The notes: generated by a model not told the origin, from the sequence alone. A DNA stretch of 64,000 nt from Turnera subulata (GCA_028386065.3 JAKUCV010002001.1:62001-126000); one strand, 5' to 3'. Shown: positions 45,899-56,988, counted from the stretch's first letter. Numbers and translations: made by a program.

Positions 45899-47463
45899 TT
45901 GGCTTGTGGCTGTTCAAGGCCAGCCACCAACACCTGTTGAGAGAGTGATACAGAGCTATCTGCATCCAGAGTAGGACCCGGAGGAGAAGTACCAGTAGTG
46001 GTAGTAGTCAAAGGAGAAAGATTACCTTGTGCCCTTGCCAGCTTCTTTAAAGAGATGGAGGAAGAGGTTTCAACTCCAGAAGATTGTATGGTATCAATGC
46101 ATGAGGGTTGCATAATAGGCCTTATATTCGAACTTGGGTAATTAATAGTTAAGGAGGATTTACTGGGTCGCCTAGGGACACTGGACTTCTTTTGATAGGT
46201 TTTAGCAGATTGGGCTTTGGACTTCTTACGGGCCTCAGGAGAAGCAGAGGCCTTGCACTTTCCCAGTCCAAAAGCCATACACCTGTCGCTGTCGTTTATA
46301 GAAGGACCACCTGTGTAGCAAGAACCAGCAAAATTGCATGTGGAGGTGGCTTGCACCCCAGATACAGCTGTGAATTGTCTCGACTCAGCACTATCATGCA
46401 TAGCTTTTGAATTCAAATTTGTTTTGGAGGTATCAACAGTGCCAGTTGAGCGCATTTCATCCACTTTGTCTCCTTCCGCGCTTGACACGGGGCAGTCAGC
46501 TCCCACATCTGAATACGCGCCTGCCTTGTTGTGCACCACGTGAGGGGGACACGCCTCCTTTGCCATCTCTAGAATCCCCTCCATTGCCTGAGAGCCACCG
46601 CAGTTCGTGGGGTGCCCAAAAGAACTGTCACTGCTTCCGTCACCTTTTCTTTGGGGATCATCTGGGGATGGTTAATGTTTAACAAATCCTTTACGAAGAT
46701 GACCTTTAACAGCCCTAAGGTGAGAACCGTATCTGTCAGGGTGGCGGCTATCTTTTCCTGCTTTAACATCTTCCAAACATTGGGAGCAATCCTTTTCTAC
46801 ATGCCCCAATCTCCCACAGTAGTAACAAAAGTCACAGAGGTCATTATAAACAAAATTTACCTGTAAAGTAGTGTCGCCATGACCACGGGTGATGAATCCA
46901 GTAGGGAGACGATCATCCACCTTGACCAGGACCTTCATATTGAAATAGTTGCCCCAGAAAGGGCTATCATCTTCAAGTAAGTCCGAGTCCAGCAACCCGG
47001 CAAAGAACATAGCAATCCTAGGAGTCTTCTTCCTCCTCATGTGGGATGGGGGTAGGCCATGTACCTGTACCCAGAAAACCGCTTCATGGAATTGGATCAT
47101 ATCCAACGTAGCATCTGAAGGCCACTCTTTGAGGATGAGGATATGTCCCGCCACAGTCCATGGGACTTTGTTGAGGATTCGCAGTTTGTCACCCACAGTG
47201 TCAAATTGGAAAAGAAAGGCATTATCACCCACCTTGATTGCCTCCAAGGGTTTCTGCAAGCCCCAGGCTCGTGTGAGGGTGTCAGAGACGACTTTAGAGA
47301 TGAATCTTCTGTAATCAACATGTATTTTCCCCCATCAGGATTGGTTTCCCTTGATTGATAGCGATTTCATCATTATCACTATCTAGATCAAGAGCTCCAA
47401 AATATTCCTCAGGGGTGTCTTGTTTTACATATTCATTAGTTTTAGGGTTGTAGACCCACATGA
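45895..47463 (-). pseudogene. LINE ORF1: DUF4283-like RNA-binding protein (broken)
   Basis: The probable start is 47,463 (MWVYNPKTNEYVKQDTP). The central part carries VGDNAFLFQFDTVGDKL, WVQVHGLPPSHM and a CCHC knuckle, CYYCGRLGHVEKDC (about 46,825-46,785), as in plant LINE nucleic-acid-binding ORF1 proteins. The C-terminal Ser/Thr/Lys-rich part occupies 46,584-45,895. Frameshifts near 47,310 and 46,650. Its TGA overlaps the ORF2 ATG as ATGA (45,895-45,898), which suggests coupled translation in the parent element. Confidence 0.75.
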
Positions 47464-47567
47464 CAAGGGAAGAAAAGTAAAAAAAAGAAGCTTTAGAATG
47501 GAATGGAAGAGAGAAGGTTGATGCTTAAAGAGTGAAACACAGGGTTTAAAGAGATGGAGAAAGGCAG

Positions 47568-48381
47568 AGGTTGGATTAAAGCGTTTTTTCGTCCCTGTGT
47601 AAGGCCTCAAAGTTGGAATTCATCCTCGTATAGGATTTTGGCCTCTTTTCATCCCTCCGTTCGACCCTTTTGGTTCGTCCGGCCGAAATCTGGCGAAAAT
47701 GGCTGACATGGCACATTTTCTGGTGCCATATCAGCTTTTTGGGTCCCAAAGATATCGGTCCAACCATAAAAACCAAACCCAGTCTATCCGAACCGTTCGC
47801 CCACCCAATTAATTCATTGATATATTTTATCTTATTATAAAATCAATTTATAATAGAAAATAAATTCTGTTGTAATATGTTTTAATTAATTTTAATAAAT
47901 TATACCGATTTGTCAAAAAAATCCTTATAAAATAAAAATAAATTCCTTATATATATTTTTTTATATTATATATATATAAGGAAACAAGAAAAATAAGATA
48001 TTTTGTGAAATTTTTTATTAAATATAAAATAAAAAATATATATTATGTTTTATTATTTTAGAAATAGGCTAACTTTATTATTCAAATTATTTGTATAATT
48101 AAAAATAATAAAATTATATTTTGGGTTCCGGTTATTTAGGTGGGCGGAACCGATCGGGTGTATCATGGTTCGGTTTTGGGTTTTTCCTGACATATGGACC
48201 CAAAAATCTGATGTGGCACCAGAAAATGTGTCACGTCAGCGATATTCGCCGGATTCCGATCGGAGAGACCAAAAGGGTCGAACGGAGGGATGAAAAGAGG
48301 CTAAAATCCTACACGAGGATGAATTCCAACTTTGAGGCCTCACACAGGGACCAAAAAACGCTTTAATCCGACAGAGGCCTA
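47568..48381. mobile_element. Foldback / Mutator-type MITE with 250-bp inverted repeats
   Basis: GGATTAAAGCGTTTTTTCG (47,571) is the start of an inverted repeat whose partner ends CGCTTTAATCC (48,371). The arms are about 245 bp and roughly 85% alike by eye (CAAAGTTGGAATTCATCCTC, CATCCCTCCGTTCGACCC, CATTTTCTGGTGCCA). The centre, about 47,825-48,115, is very AT-rich. The flanks GGCAGAGGTT and GACAGAGGCC are an imperfect 10-bp duplication. Confidence 0.65.
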
Positions 48382-49496
48382 ACCCAGAAGCAGTCCACTG
48401 ATGGTTAGGGACAAGGGAGGTCTCATCTCGCTTACGAGAGAGAAGAAAACATAGAAACATTTGTTTCCTCCCCTCGGCTATTTGGTTTGGCATATAAGAA
48501 ACAACCGAGAATAAGAATTTAGGATTACTAAAGAGGTCAATAGGTGTACCGTATGCTATTAACTTTTTGGTTGAAACACCTTAACCAGATTATATGTTAT
48601 GGTTTCAGATGATGACAGTATCGGAAAAAGAAATATTATAAGACAGAATCTAGCTAGACAAATATAGTGACTTTTTTTTTTTTTACTTTTTACCCGTACC
48701 GAAGGAGCAGGGCAGTGTGCCCTTTGGATGCCACGTCAGTAATAATTACAGACCAAAAACCTCAAAGATCAAAATATTCCTATAGGCTTTTGGATATAGA
48801 GTCTGGGGCCAAGACAGAAGATTAACATTCTTGGGTACCCATTCCAGCCTTTTCTTATTTAACCGATTGTCATCTGTTCTGATGGTTATAGGGTGTTGTT
48901 GGCAATACACTAAAGAGGCATTATGAAACCTACCTATTAGAGTATGAATTGGCCCTTGACGACGTGGATGGAGAGTGTTGCTTATTGTGTCACAGGTTTC
49001 TACCTCTCTCACTCTGTGTTAGCGTCGTGCATTTGTTATGCGTGCTATGTCTGTGTCAGCACATGCTCATTTTCAGTATCAATCCCTACAGGTAAAATCT
49101 GTATTGCTAACATTTGTAACATTTTCATGTTAATTATTACAGTAGTACAGCTGGTGATTGGGTGAATTGTGGAATATGTGGTGAGTGGGCGCATTTTGGT
49201 TGTGATCGGAGGCAGGGGCTTGGTGCCTTTAACAATACCATTTTTTTCGCAAAGTGACAATTTTTTGTGTGCCAACCTGCCAGGGAACAAAGCACCTATT
49301 CTCTTGCTGCTGAGTGGTTTGCAAACGAATTTTGGCCCATCAATATTAATACTAGTATTGGCAATACATATTTTCATTCTATTACTACTTACATTTTTTC
49401 CTAGTCATTGATAATTCACTGACTGATAATTTTAAATCACAAACCAAAGGTCTTGCAATAGATGATCAATGCACCTGGTTCTAACGACATAGTACG
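48382..49496. other. No supported gene
   Basis: 48,382-48,480 may be a continuation of the LINE leader. The remainder holds short frames on both strands without recognised motifs, and an oligo-T run at 48,669-48,682. I see no transposon ends here. Confidence 0.4.
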
Positions 49497-49507
49497 TATT
49501 TGAGGTG

Positions 49508-50309
49508 TTTTTTTTTTTTTTGAACGTCAGGTATTTCATTACTTAATCCATATCGCTTTGTACAAGCCTAGTGAAATTGGACGGGAGACCTTGCTCACCA
49601 GTACCATTAACTCTATGTGTTCTTCCAAACTCGGCTACGCTATCAGCAACAGAATTTGCCTTCCTATGAACATATTGAAAAGAGAACTGATTCAAAACAT
49701 CAAAATTGTCTCTGATTCTACTTATCCAGGCTTCAATATCCCAATCCATCGTCTCTTCAGGAGGCCGAACCAAGTGTTGCACCACATTGCTCGCATCCGT
49801 CTCAAACACAACCTGTTGTAGCTGCAGCTTCTTAGCCCTACTGATAGCCATCCATAGAGCCCAAGCGTCGCCTTCCGAGGGTGTCAAAACCACTCCTGCA
49901 CGCATGACCATATCCTTTACCACATCATACTCATTCTGTAGTACAATCCCAATCCCAGCAGAGCCATCACTCTCAAGAAAAGAGCAATCCACATTCATTT
50001 TTAGCCAACCCGCAGGTGGCGGATGCCAATGATTGGCAGCTGGGCTCACATCACTAGCCTGTAGAATCTGTCGTTGCATACGCAACTCAAGTGACAGTCT
50101 AGCGGCTGATCACATTGTTTTACCTGGGTCAAGCCTACCTTCCCCAAACAGTGCATTGTTACGCTGCTTCCATATCTCCCAACACATATGGCAAAGCGAT
50201 TCCAGAACCAATTCCTCCGATCCAGCCCAAGCTTTAACCATCTCCATCCACCATTGGCTAAGTAACCAAGCGAGCTGGCAAACCATGCTGCACGTGCATG
50301 ATCACAAAA
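49508..50309 (-). mobile_element. 5'-truncated LINE with target-site duplication
   Basis: Oligo-A lies at the 3' end (plus TTTTTTTTTTTTT at 49,508-49,521). The flanks GTATTGAGGTGT (49,497-49,508) and GTATTTGAGGTGT (50,310-50,322) are duplications differing by one T. The minus frame reads CWEIWKQRNNALFGEG (with a stop near 50,100), then an RNase H-like domain: PPPAGWLKMNVDCSF, DAWALWMAISRAK and VHRKANSVAD (50,085-49,543). Confidence 0.85.
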
Positions 50310-50322
50310 GTATTTGAGGTGT

Positions 50323-50745
50323 CTACTGTAATAAAATTTTAAGCATGTGAGATTCCCTTGCTAGCTTCTTTATTCTTATCCTTGAAACCTGGAATGATGG
50401 TACATGTAGGCTGCTTCAATTACAGTCTTATTTAGGAATTATTTACACGTGGATTTACCTGGGTTAAAATATGCACATAGACGGGGACCACTCTTTAGGC
50501 CTAGGTACTCGAGTAAAAAAAAAAACCGTCTGGCTAGCTGTATTTTCCATTTTTTTTTCTTTTTGTTCTTCTTTCCTTTCCCTACAAGTAAGCATCAATG
50601 GATATTCTGCCCCAGCCCTAGTTATATATACGCTCGTGCTCTAGAGAGAATCACACATTAGATCTCATTTTCTGTCTTCTTTACCGAGAGACAATTCAAA
50701 AAATTCCCAATTTTCCCTACTACTCCTCCTTCTCTATTTCCCACT
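50323..50745 (+). promoter_or_regulatory. Putative promoter and leader of an unidentified spliced gene
   Basis: A TATA motif, TTATATATACGC (50,618-50,629), is followed by a CT-rich, ATG-free leader up to ATG 50,746 (TACTACTCCTCCTTCTC near 50,719). The layout is typical of a plant promoter, but no transcript evidence exists here. Confidence 0.35.
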
Positions 50746-50880
50746 ATGGACAGTAGGTCTCCGGCTGTGATTCATTCATTTTTAGTTGCATTTTATACTA
50801 ATTTATTTTCTTTCATGATTATCTGTTGCAGTCGAAGAGTTTCCAGAGCTACAGACGCGAAAAACAATCTTGCTTTCTAA
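50746..50880 (+). CDS. Putative first exons (micro-exon start) of an unidentified gene
   Basis: ATG GAC A (50,746-50,752) is followed by GTAGGT. An acceptor TTGCAG ends at 50,831, and the joined frame reads MDIEEFPELQTRKT. The frame soon runs into unrelated-looking sequence (ICIVLGMILGMIC) and a stop near 50,985. The rest may have been displaced by the repeat-like block that follows; a link to the exons at 52,999-54,196 is only inferred from order and strand. Confidence 0.3.
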   Translation: MDSRSPAVIHSFLVAFYTNLFSFMIICCSRRVSRATDAKNNLAF

Positions 50881-52985
50881 TGCACACGCAATATGCATAG
50901 TTTTAGGCATGATTTTAGGCATGATATGTGCTCATTCTTTCATGATTATATGCCTCCTATGCATAATTTTGTCATATTTCCTATAATCCCACCCCTTACT
51001 GCATGATTAGTGATTTCAGGTGCATTTCTATTAATTTGGGAAGATTTCATTGAAGAATTTGAAGAAACAACCTCTGTCACGGCATGAGCCTGTTGCAGAA
51101 CCCTTGAGGCTGTCCCTGAGGCTGTTGTTCATTACGAACCCAATTAAAAGCCTAATTCCACCTGCAAATCGCAAAATTTCCACTAAGGCTCATTGTCCCC
51201 GATCGTTTCCAGGAAGTCTTCATGACACCTCATTATCAGCAGTAGAGGCAGAAACCAACCAAAGAAGAAGTCAAAGGAGGACTGCAATTAAACCTTGCAC
51301 AGCCTCAGCCTGTGTGTCGACAGCCTCATGCTGTGTGTCCTGCAAAACCCAGAATTACAGGAACAATATTAAATTGCACCACTTGCTCATCCCGCACATG
51401 GAGCCTGCAAAACACGACCTGAGTGCTTCAGAAGACCTTTTGGTAGGAGGGAATAATAATCATAGTGCCCAGAAGAAGGACAGAGGGATTACCCACTCAA
51501 ATTCCAATATTCCCTCTTGGAACCTGCAGCCCACTACCAACCCACCAATCAACTTCTGCCCATGATGCTTATCCTGACACACACGATGGAGGAACTGACA
51601 AGCACGCTGGAGAACTGACGAGCCAACTTGCCCAAACACCCATGCTCTCCAGCAAGTTGGGTGGAGGAAGAGAAGGGAGATGCATCTACAAAAAGGGAGA
51701 AGAGAAGAAGAGAAGACATCCCCAGATCAACACCAGAAACCCCTTAGTTACAAAGTTCTTTAGAACAGAGGTGGGACCCAGAAACACCAAGGGTCCAAGG
51801 GAAAACACGGTTCTGCAGCCTTTCTGGGCTATAACAGTGTTGTCCCTAACCTCCAGATTGTTCAAAAACACTATGCCAATCCATTCTTCCATTGATTCTG
51901 TAACCATGATTATGAACTAAACAACCCCTTCTTAGGTTGAAAGGGGAAGCATGTATCTGGTTTTTGCGAAATAAAATTGCTCATGTTCTTAACCATATTT
52001 CTTGCTTTAGTTATTGAGAGCTTTCTCCATGTCTAGGTTCTGATCAAACCCATGCATGAACACAAGTAGCTAGGTGAAGGACCGAAAGGAGAAACCATAG
52101 CTACTAGAACAACAACAACAACAAACTCTTAGTTTTTAGTTTGTGATGGGGCTAGAAATTAATTGAGGAATTAGCCTCAATACCAATCTTCGTCCCCTGA
52201 GTTTGACCTATGCGAAAGCACCAGGAAGATGAGAGCCATGAGAGGCACCTGTGAGCGAAAACAAATGGGTGCAGTATAGGTTAAGAGCGCCTGCAAGAAC
52301 CAATCTTATAATTGACTCCCTTGCTGTCAACAGCATCAGGCTGTGCCCAGCACAGCCTCAGTCCGTGATAGCATAGTCAAGAGATAACACAACTCCTAAT
52401 TTGATTCTTGATTGATTATTGGCTAGACCAACAATAGTCAACCTTCAGTCCTTAGACATTCGAAAGAAGATAGGGAGAGACTGTGGGTATTAGCACCAAC
52501 ATTAAACTTCATCCTTAAGTGGACGTTTTCTCTAGTGACAGGGGATAGATGGAAGCTTAGGGAACTATTAATAAGATTGAAAGCCGTTGATAGTACCTTA
52601 GGTTGGGAGCCCCGTTAAGACATCTCATTAGTCACAGCCTCATCCACAGGCTCAGCCTGTGATGATGCTGTCGAGCAATTTGCATGCATAAATTAGGACG
52701 TGTGAACCCGGATGCCTAAGAATTCACCACTCCTGATCCCTTCCTCGTTTAAATTATTGTTACATTTATTTTACTGCTTATTTTACTTCTTAATTATTAT
52801 TCACCCAAATCCATCTTTGTTTAATTGTTTTCAAGTCTAGTTTGTCCGAAATTGAAGGAAAACGGATTCAACCCAGTCCCTGTAGATACGACCTTGATAA
52901 AGTACTACAACAACCCTGTGCACTTGCAGGAAATGAAGTACTTTATTTTTCGAAAATTTTTCCTCTTTCTTTATGTAGAGAAAAT
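50881..52985. repeat. Repeat-like block, possible solo LTR
   Basis: No long coding frame with recognised motifs. Near the right end, CAGTCCCTGTAGATACGACC (52,879-52,898) and GTGCACTTGCAGG (52,918-52,930) resemble a signature shared by many plant Ty3/gypsy LTR ends. Variants of CAGCCTCAGCCTGTG recur through the block. I could not find matching ends or a target-site duplication, so the boundaries and identity are open. Confidence 0.4.
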
Positions 52986-52998
52986 TTTTCTCGCTAGT

Positions 52999-54196
52999 GA
53001 TCGGACGCACATTTTCGAAGTAAGGTTAAGCATTAGGGGAGTTTCTCCTCTGTTGAAGAACCGGCCAGCGAAGATCATGCTCATGAAGAAAGGCTTCACT
53101 CACAAACCTCTTCAGGTAAATATCTCGTCCTTTACAAAAGTTAACTCTGCTTTTGTTTCCCCATGTAAATAACTCTGGTCCCGAGTTTTTCTTTGTTTGG
53201 CTCTAATAGCCACTTTTTTATTTCTATTAATAAAATCCACTATTTGCATAATTAGAAAAACGTTGATATTATCTTAGATGTATCTATCTTCTCTAGCTAG
53301 TCCCGTCGTGTAACTATTTGGTGAGAAGCTTTAGGCTCATATACCACATACAGCCTAACTTCCCTTTTACTACCTCTTATTATGTGATTTAACAACTGGA
53401 AAGGTGTTTGCCGAAGCCAAAATAATCTTGCATACCCCCTGTAGCTCTGGTTTTTTCTTTTTCTGTATGTGTCTACTTTAGTGTGTGTTTGATTGTTTTA
53501 GACGAGTGCTGGCTTGTGGCTTGGCTTTGCATTTTACATTTGTGGCAGGTGTGTTCATGGCGCTGATATGTGTCATGGTTTTGTAGTGTAGTATGTAAAT
53601 TAGTTCACCACTAGTGGTAAAAAAATCTCATCGACGTCGTTAGCATCAGAAAGAAAATCTCATATACCATTTACATCTTTTGGGCCTGACAAATTCGGTG
53701 TAGGTTACAACATACTTACTTCATTGCGCTGTGTACTGGAGAGATGTATTACTCTATGCTGCTGTGGGTTTTCGTTTTGATTCCCCCATAATTGTATACT
53801 ATACATATGTTTATGGTGAATAAAATAATCGTTCGCATAAAAAAAAAAAAAAAGAAAATCTCATATACCGCTATTATGGCGCTAATCTGTTTGTGTTAAC
53901 ATTATTTTTTTTGGTTTGGTTTAATTTTGCAGCAGAGCAAAAGGGCCTTTATTAGCCTTCCAGTTTTCCCTAGCGTCAAAGATAAGAAAGAGCGGAAGAG
54001 GATCTCCAGGGCAATCAACAGATACAACAGAGAAATCGGCAATAACATTGTTGACGCTCTTAAAGCCCCCATATTGGTGATCAGGGATATCCGGGACTAC
54101 CAAATCGCTTGTGAGCTGAAGAATGATTGTGCTAAGATGACTAACAAAATCATGATCTCCAGAGAGTATCGTGGTTCTTCTTATGGAGATGCATAA
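52999..54196 (+). CDS. Unidentified spliced gene, last two exons
   Basis: Exon 52,999?-53,115 (about THIFEVRLSIRGVSPLL, KNRPAKIMLMKKGFTHKPLQ) ends at CAG/GTAAAT. The final exon starts after TTTTGCAG near 53,932 (QSKRAFISLPVFPSVKDKK) and ends at TAA 54,196. The join keeps frame: about 39 + 88 codons. The protein is basic and Lys/Arg/Ile-rich (KDKKERKRISRAINRYN, IVDALKAPILVIRDIRD). I do not recognise the family. The 5' end of the first exon is uncertain because repeat-like DNA precedes it. The intron of about 816 bp contains a retroposed insert. A decayed relative of the first exon is at 29,760-29,925. Confidence 0.5.
53669..53852 (+). mobile_element. Retroposed 3'-end insert in an intron
   Basis: A 17-bp duplication, AGAAAATCTCATATACC (53,652-53,668 and 53,853-53,869), flanks 184 bp ending in GAATAAAATAATCG and a run of A. 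A polyadenylation signal, an A tail and a long TSD mark a 5'-truncated LINE end or a retrocopy fragment. Confidence 0.85.
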
Positions 54197-54419
54197 TATG
54201 GCTGATGAGGATCAAGTGTTTGAGGTTGTGCTTTTTGCTACATCGATGCTGATCCAGGGAGCTTAGATTTATTTTGTGTTCCTTTGTGTTCAATTGGTAT
54301 TGCGGTTTAAAGGTTGAACCTTGGTTGTATTTCGTACTGCAGTTTTAAAAATTATCAAACTGCTTGTATTTTGCCATTCCCGAAGCTAATTGATTGGAAT
54401 AGCCGAGGATTTCATTGGT
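54197..54419 (+). other. Probable 3' UTR of the spliced gene
   Basis: AT-rich and non-coding after TAA 54,196, up to the point where array-gene homology (copy D) starts near 54,420. TTATTTTGTGTTCC near 54,270 is typical of plant 3' UTRs; no canonical AATAAA was seen. Confidence 0.35.
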
Positions 54420-54686
54420 CATTCCTCCAGAAACTTCTTTCTCACCTTGCTCTGCTTCCTTCAATTCTTCAACCCTGGTCAAGATATCATCACTTCCAGA
54501 GGAGCCTCCCTCAATTATCAAATTAATAAAAGTTTATGTGTTGCCGGTGAATTCTTATATTCTACACTGCCCAAGAGTTTTAGTTGAACCAGCTTCTGCT
54601 TCTTCTTCTACTACTACTTCTTTGCTTTCGATTACACTAGTCAAATTTAGAAAACCTTGTTCCTCTTCTTTTACATCACTTCCTTC

Positions 54687-55126
54687 TGTTGGAATTAATT
54701 GATCCTATTGCACACGGTTGTAGAAGTAAGGAGAATAATCCAGAAAGGAAGTTGGTTGTAGAAGTAAGGGGAATAATCTAGAAAGAAAGTTGCAGTGGAA
54801 TAAAATTCTAGAGAATTCTTGTCATAATAGTTTACAGGATTTTGTAAGGATGTGAAGTGTTCAACGTGTACTCATTAATGTACACTAACTATGTCTATAA
54901 ATATGTAAGAGATGTAACCGAAACACCTTTGAGTAGGAATGGATTAACGTTTAAGTTTCCTTTCCTTTTACATATCTTTGAGATCATCTTTGATGATCAA
55001 CTTTTAGCTTTGGAAGTTTCCTCATCAAGGAAACTTTGGGTAAACTATCTTTTAGCTTTTGGATATAGTTTCCTAATCAAAAGGAAACTTTATCTTTGTG
55101 ATCTTTTATTCTTTTTAAAATTAATA
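54687..55126 (+). repeat. Left LTR of the TRIM-like element
   Basis: About 95% identical by eye to 55,618-56,071; lacks one short TCTATG duplication near 54,893 and a few bases near 55,040. Confidence 0.85.
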
Positions 55127-55617
55127 TGGTAGCGAAGCCCTCATGATCTTACAGGCCTGTTAACTTTGAATCTTTTGGTATCTTTTGGTGTTCTTTGTTG
55201 CTGTGAAAATCTTTTGATGTTATCTCTTGTTGTTATAACTTCTTTTGATGTTTATCTTTGGGAGAAGAAAAAATGGTTTGTTTCTTTTCGCATGAAGCTT
55301 TTGAAGCTTGTTTCCAAGATGATGCAGATGGAAGCATGAAGATGTTGCATATCCAGATTGAAGGAATGGAAAACTTTGGTTGAAGAAGATGATGTTTGTT
55401 GAGATTGTTGAAACGGATGAAGGTGTGCTGAAGGTTTTTTTGATTGCTGGAAACTTTGAAGAGCTTTGGTTTAAGGTGTGCAGAAGAGATTTGATTGCTG
55501 GAATTTTTGAAGAGTTTTGGTTGAAGATGTTTGTTGGGATTGAAGAAATTGATGCACATCAGAATTTTAAGCTGGGTAGAAGTCTAAGCAAGTCTAAACA
55601 ATAGGATCAAGGGAGAG

Positions 55618-56071
55618 TGTTGGAATTAATTGATCCTATTGCACATGGTTGTAGAAGTAAGGAGAATAATCTAGAAAGGAAGTTAGTTGTAGAAGTAAGG
55701 AGAATAATCTAGAGAGAAAGTTGCAGTGGAATAAAATTCTAGAGAATTCTTGTCATAATAGTTTACAGGATTTTGTAAGGATGTGAAGTGTTCAATGTGT
55801 ACTCATTAATGTACACTAACTATGTCTATGTCTATAAATATGTAAGGGATGTAACCAAAACACCTTTGAGTAGGAATGGATTAACGTTTAAGTTTCCTTT
55901 CCTTCTCCATATCTTTGGGATCATCTTTTATGATCAACTTTTAGCTTTGGAAGTTTCCTCATCAAGGGAAATTCTGTCTTTGGGTAAACTATCTTTTAGC
56001 TTTTGGATATAGTTTCCTAAACAAAAAGAAATCTTATCTTTGTGATCTTTTCTTCTTTTTTAAAATTAACA
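55618..56071 (+). repeat. Right LTR of the TRIM-like element
   Basis: Starts directly after the purine tract and ends at ATTAACA next to resumed array-gene sequence. TCTATGTCTATAAATATG near 55,823 could hold the TATA box. Confidence 0.85.
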
Positions 56072-56615
56072 CGTTCTGCAACTTCTTCTCCGCCTTGCTT
56101 GGTTTCCTTCAATCCTTCAATGCTGGTAGGAACATCACCACTTCCAGAGGAGCCTTCCACCCCAAGATCATCTTTAGAACTAGATTCTGGCACCATTACC
56201 TTCTCCACATCAGAATCTGCTCCCTTCTTTCCCTCTTTGGCTTCATCTTCTATGCCTTCTTCATTAGCTTCATTAACACCACCCAAGGCAGTATTATATA
56301 TCTTGATCCTCCTCTTGCACATGACTGCTTCCTGCTGTAACTTCTTTCCAGCCTACCAAACTTGTGGCCTTTGCTTCCTCCAATCCTCCAACGATGGTCG
56401 AAATAGCATCATGACCGCCATGAAAGCTTTCCTGCCCAAGATCGTTAGATTCTGCTTTCTTTACCTCGTCTATCACATCTTCTCTGCCCTCATTAGTATA
56501 ATCTTGTTCCTCCTGATCTTTCACATGACTGCACCCTTAAGCTGCAACTTCTTTACCGCCTCCCAAAGTTGTGGGCTTTGGGAATATCTATGAATCAAGA
56601 TAATTGATGAGAAGA

Positions 56616-56988
56616 TGTTAAAGAGTGATTACTTGCTAGAATCTTCTACAATAATCATGTAAAAAAATCATGATATTTTCTTGTAATTTGGAATGATCTA
56701 GTGTAAAACTAAAGTCTAAAATATCATGATATTTTATGTAATTATCTCGATATTAAATATAAAGTTGTGGTTGGTTTAACATAGAAACAAAATAGAAAGT
56801 CAGTTAATGTATCCTATAAATAAGCTAAGTAAATGAAACTTGTAAACCAAAAACATGTGTTCCTACTCTGTTTCTAAGTTCTCTTTTTTCCTCTGTTTTG
56901 CAAGTCCTTAGTCCTCCTTGTTTTGCAAAACTAAATACTCACACAAACCTTTTCTCAAATACACCCTTTCCTTATTTTTTCTCTTTCA
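56616..56988 (+). repeat. 5' LTR of copia element 3
   Basis: TGTTAAAGAGTGATTACTT at the start, matched by 61,065 onward; the end CTCTTTCA is placed two bases before the primer-binding-like site. Contains TATAAATAAG near 56,816. Confidence 0.8.

Larger units (their letters stand above)
41771..47569 (-). mobile_element. L1-type LINE with ORF1 and ORF2, broken
   Basis: On the minus strand it carries ORF1 (47,463-45,895) and ORF2 (45,898-41,804). Oligo-A lies at the 3' end (plus TTTTTTTTT at 41,772-41,780). Domain order and the RNase H-like tail are those of plant L1 LINEs. The 5' end is obscured by the foldback element at 47,568; related leader sequence may continue beyond 48,381. I found no target-site duplication. 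Confidence 0.85.
54687..56071. mobile_element. Small non-coding LTR retrotransposon (TRIM-like)
   Basis: Two direct LTRs, 54,687-55,126 (440 bp) and 55,618-56,071 (454 bp), flank only 491 bp. The LTRs begin TGTTGGAATTAATTGATCC; the right one ends AATTAACA and the left one AATTAATA. A primer-binding-like TGGTAGCGAAGCC follows the left LTR, and a purine tract ATCAAGGGAGAG precedes the right one. Flanks are CCTTC and CGTTC (four of five). The interior has a tandem pair (TGATTGCTGGAA near 55,442 and 55,491) and no gag or pol motif, so it depends on another element for movement. Confidence 0.85.
54420..56585 (-). pseudogene. Acidic tandem-family protein, copy D (split fragment)
   Basis: Sequence related to the acidic C-terminal half lies at 56,585-56,072 and 54,686-54,420. 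It is interrupted by a small LTR element. The minus strand reads QESFHGGHDAISTIVGGLEEAKAT, NEANEEGIEDEAKEGKKGAD and GDVPTSIEGLKETKQGGEEVAE in two frames. A second, more diverged unit of the same type occurs beyond the insertion. The N-terminal half and promoter are absent: at 56,585 the gene joins spacer resembling 27,115-27,147. Non-functional. Confidence 0.7.

Noticed and set aside
48760..49380. 88- and 110-codon minus-strand frames
   Set aside because: They have no recognised motif, no splice context and no paralogue in the window; I treat them as chance.
50449..50661. 70-codon plus-strand frame with a Phe run
   Set aside because: The Phe run is an oligo-T artefact in a region that looks like promoter and leader.
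50881..52985. Firm call of a solo LTR
   Set aside because: LTR-end-like motifs are present at the right, but I could not find matched TG...CA ends or a target-site duplication.
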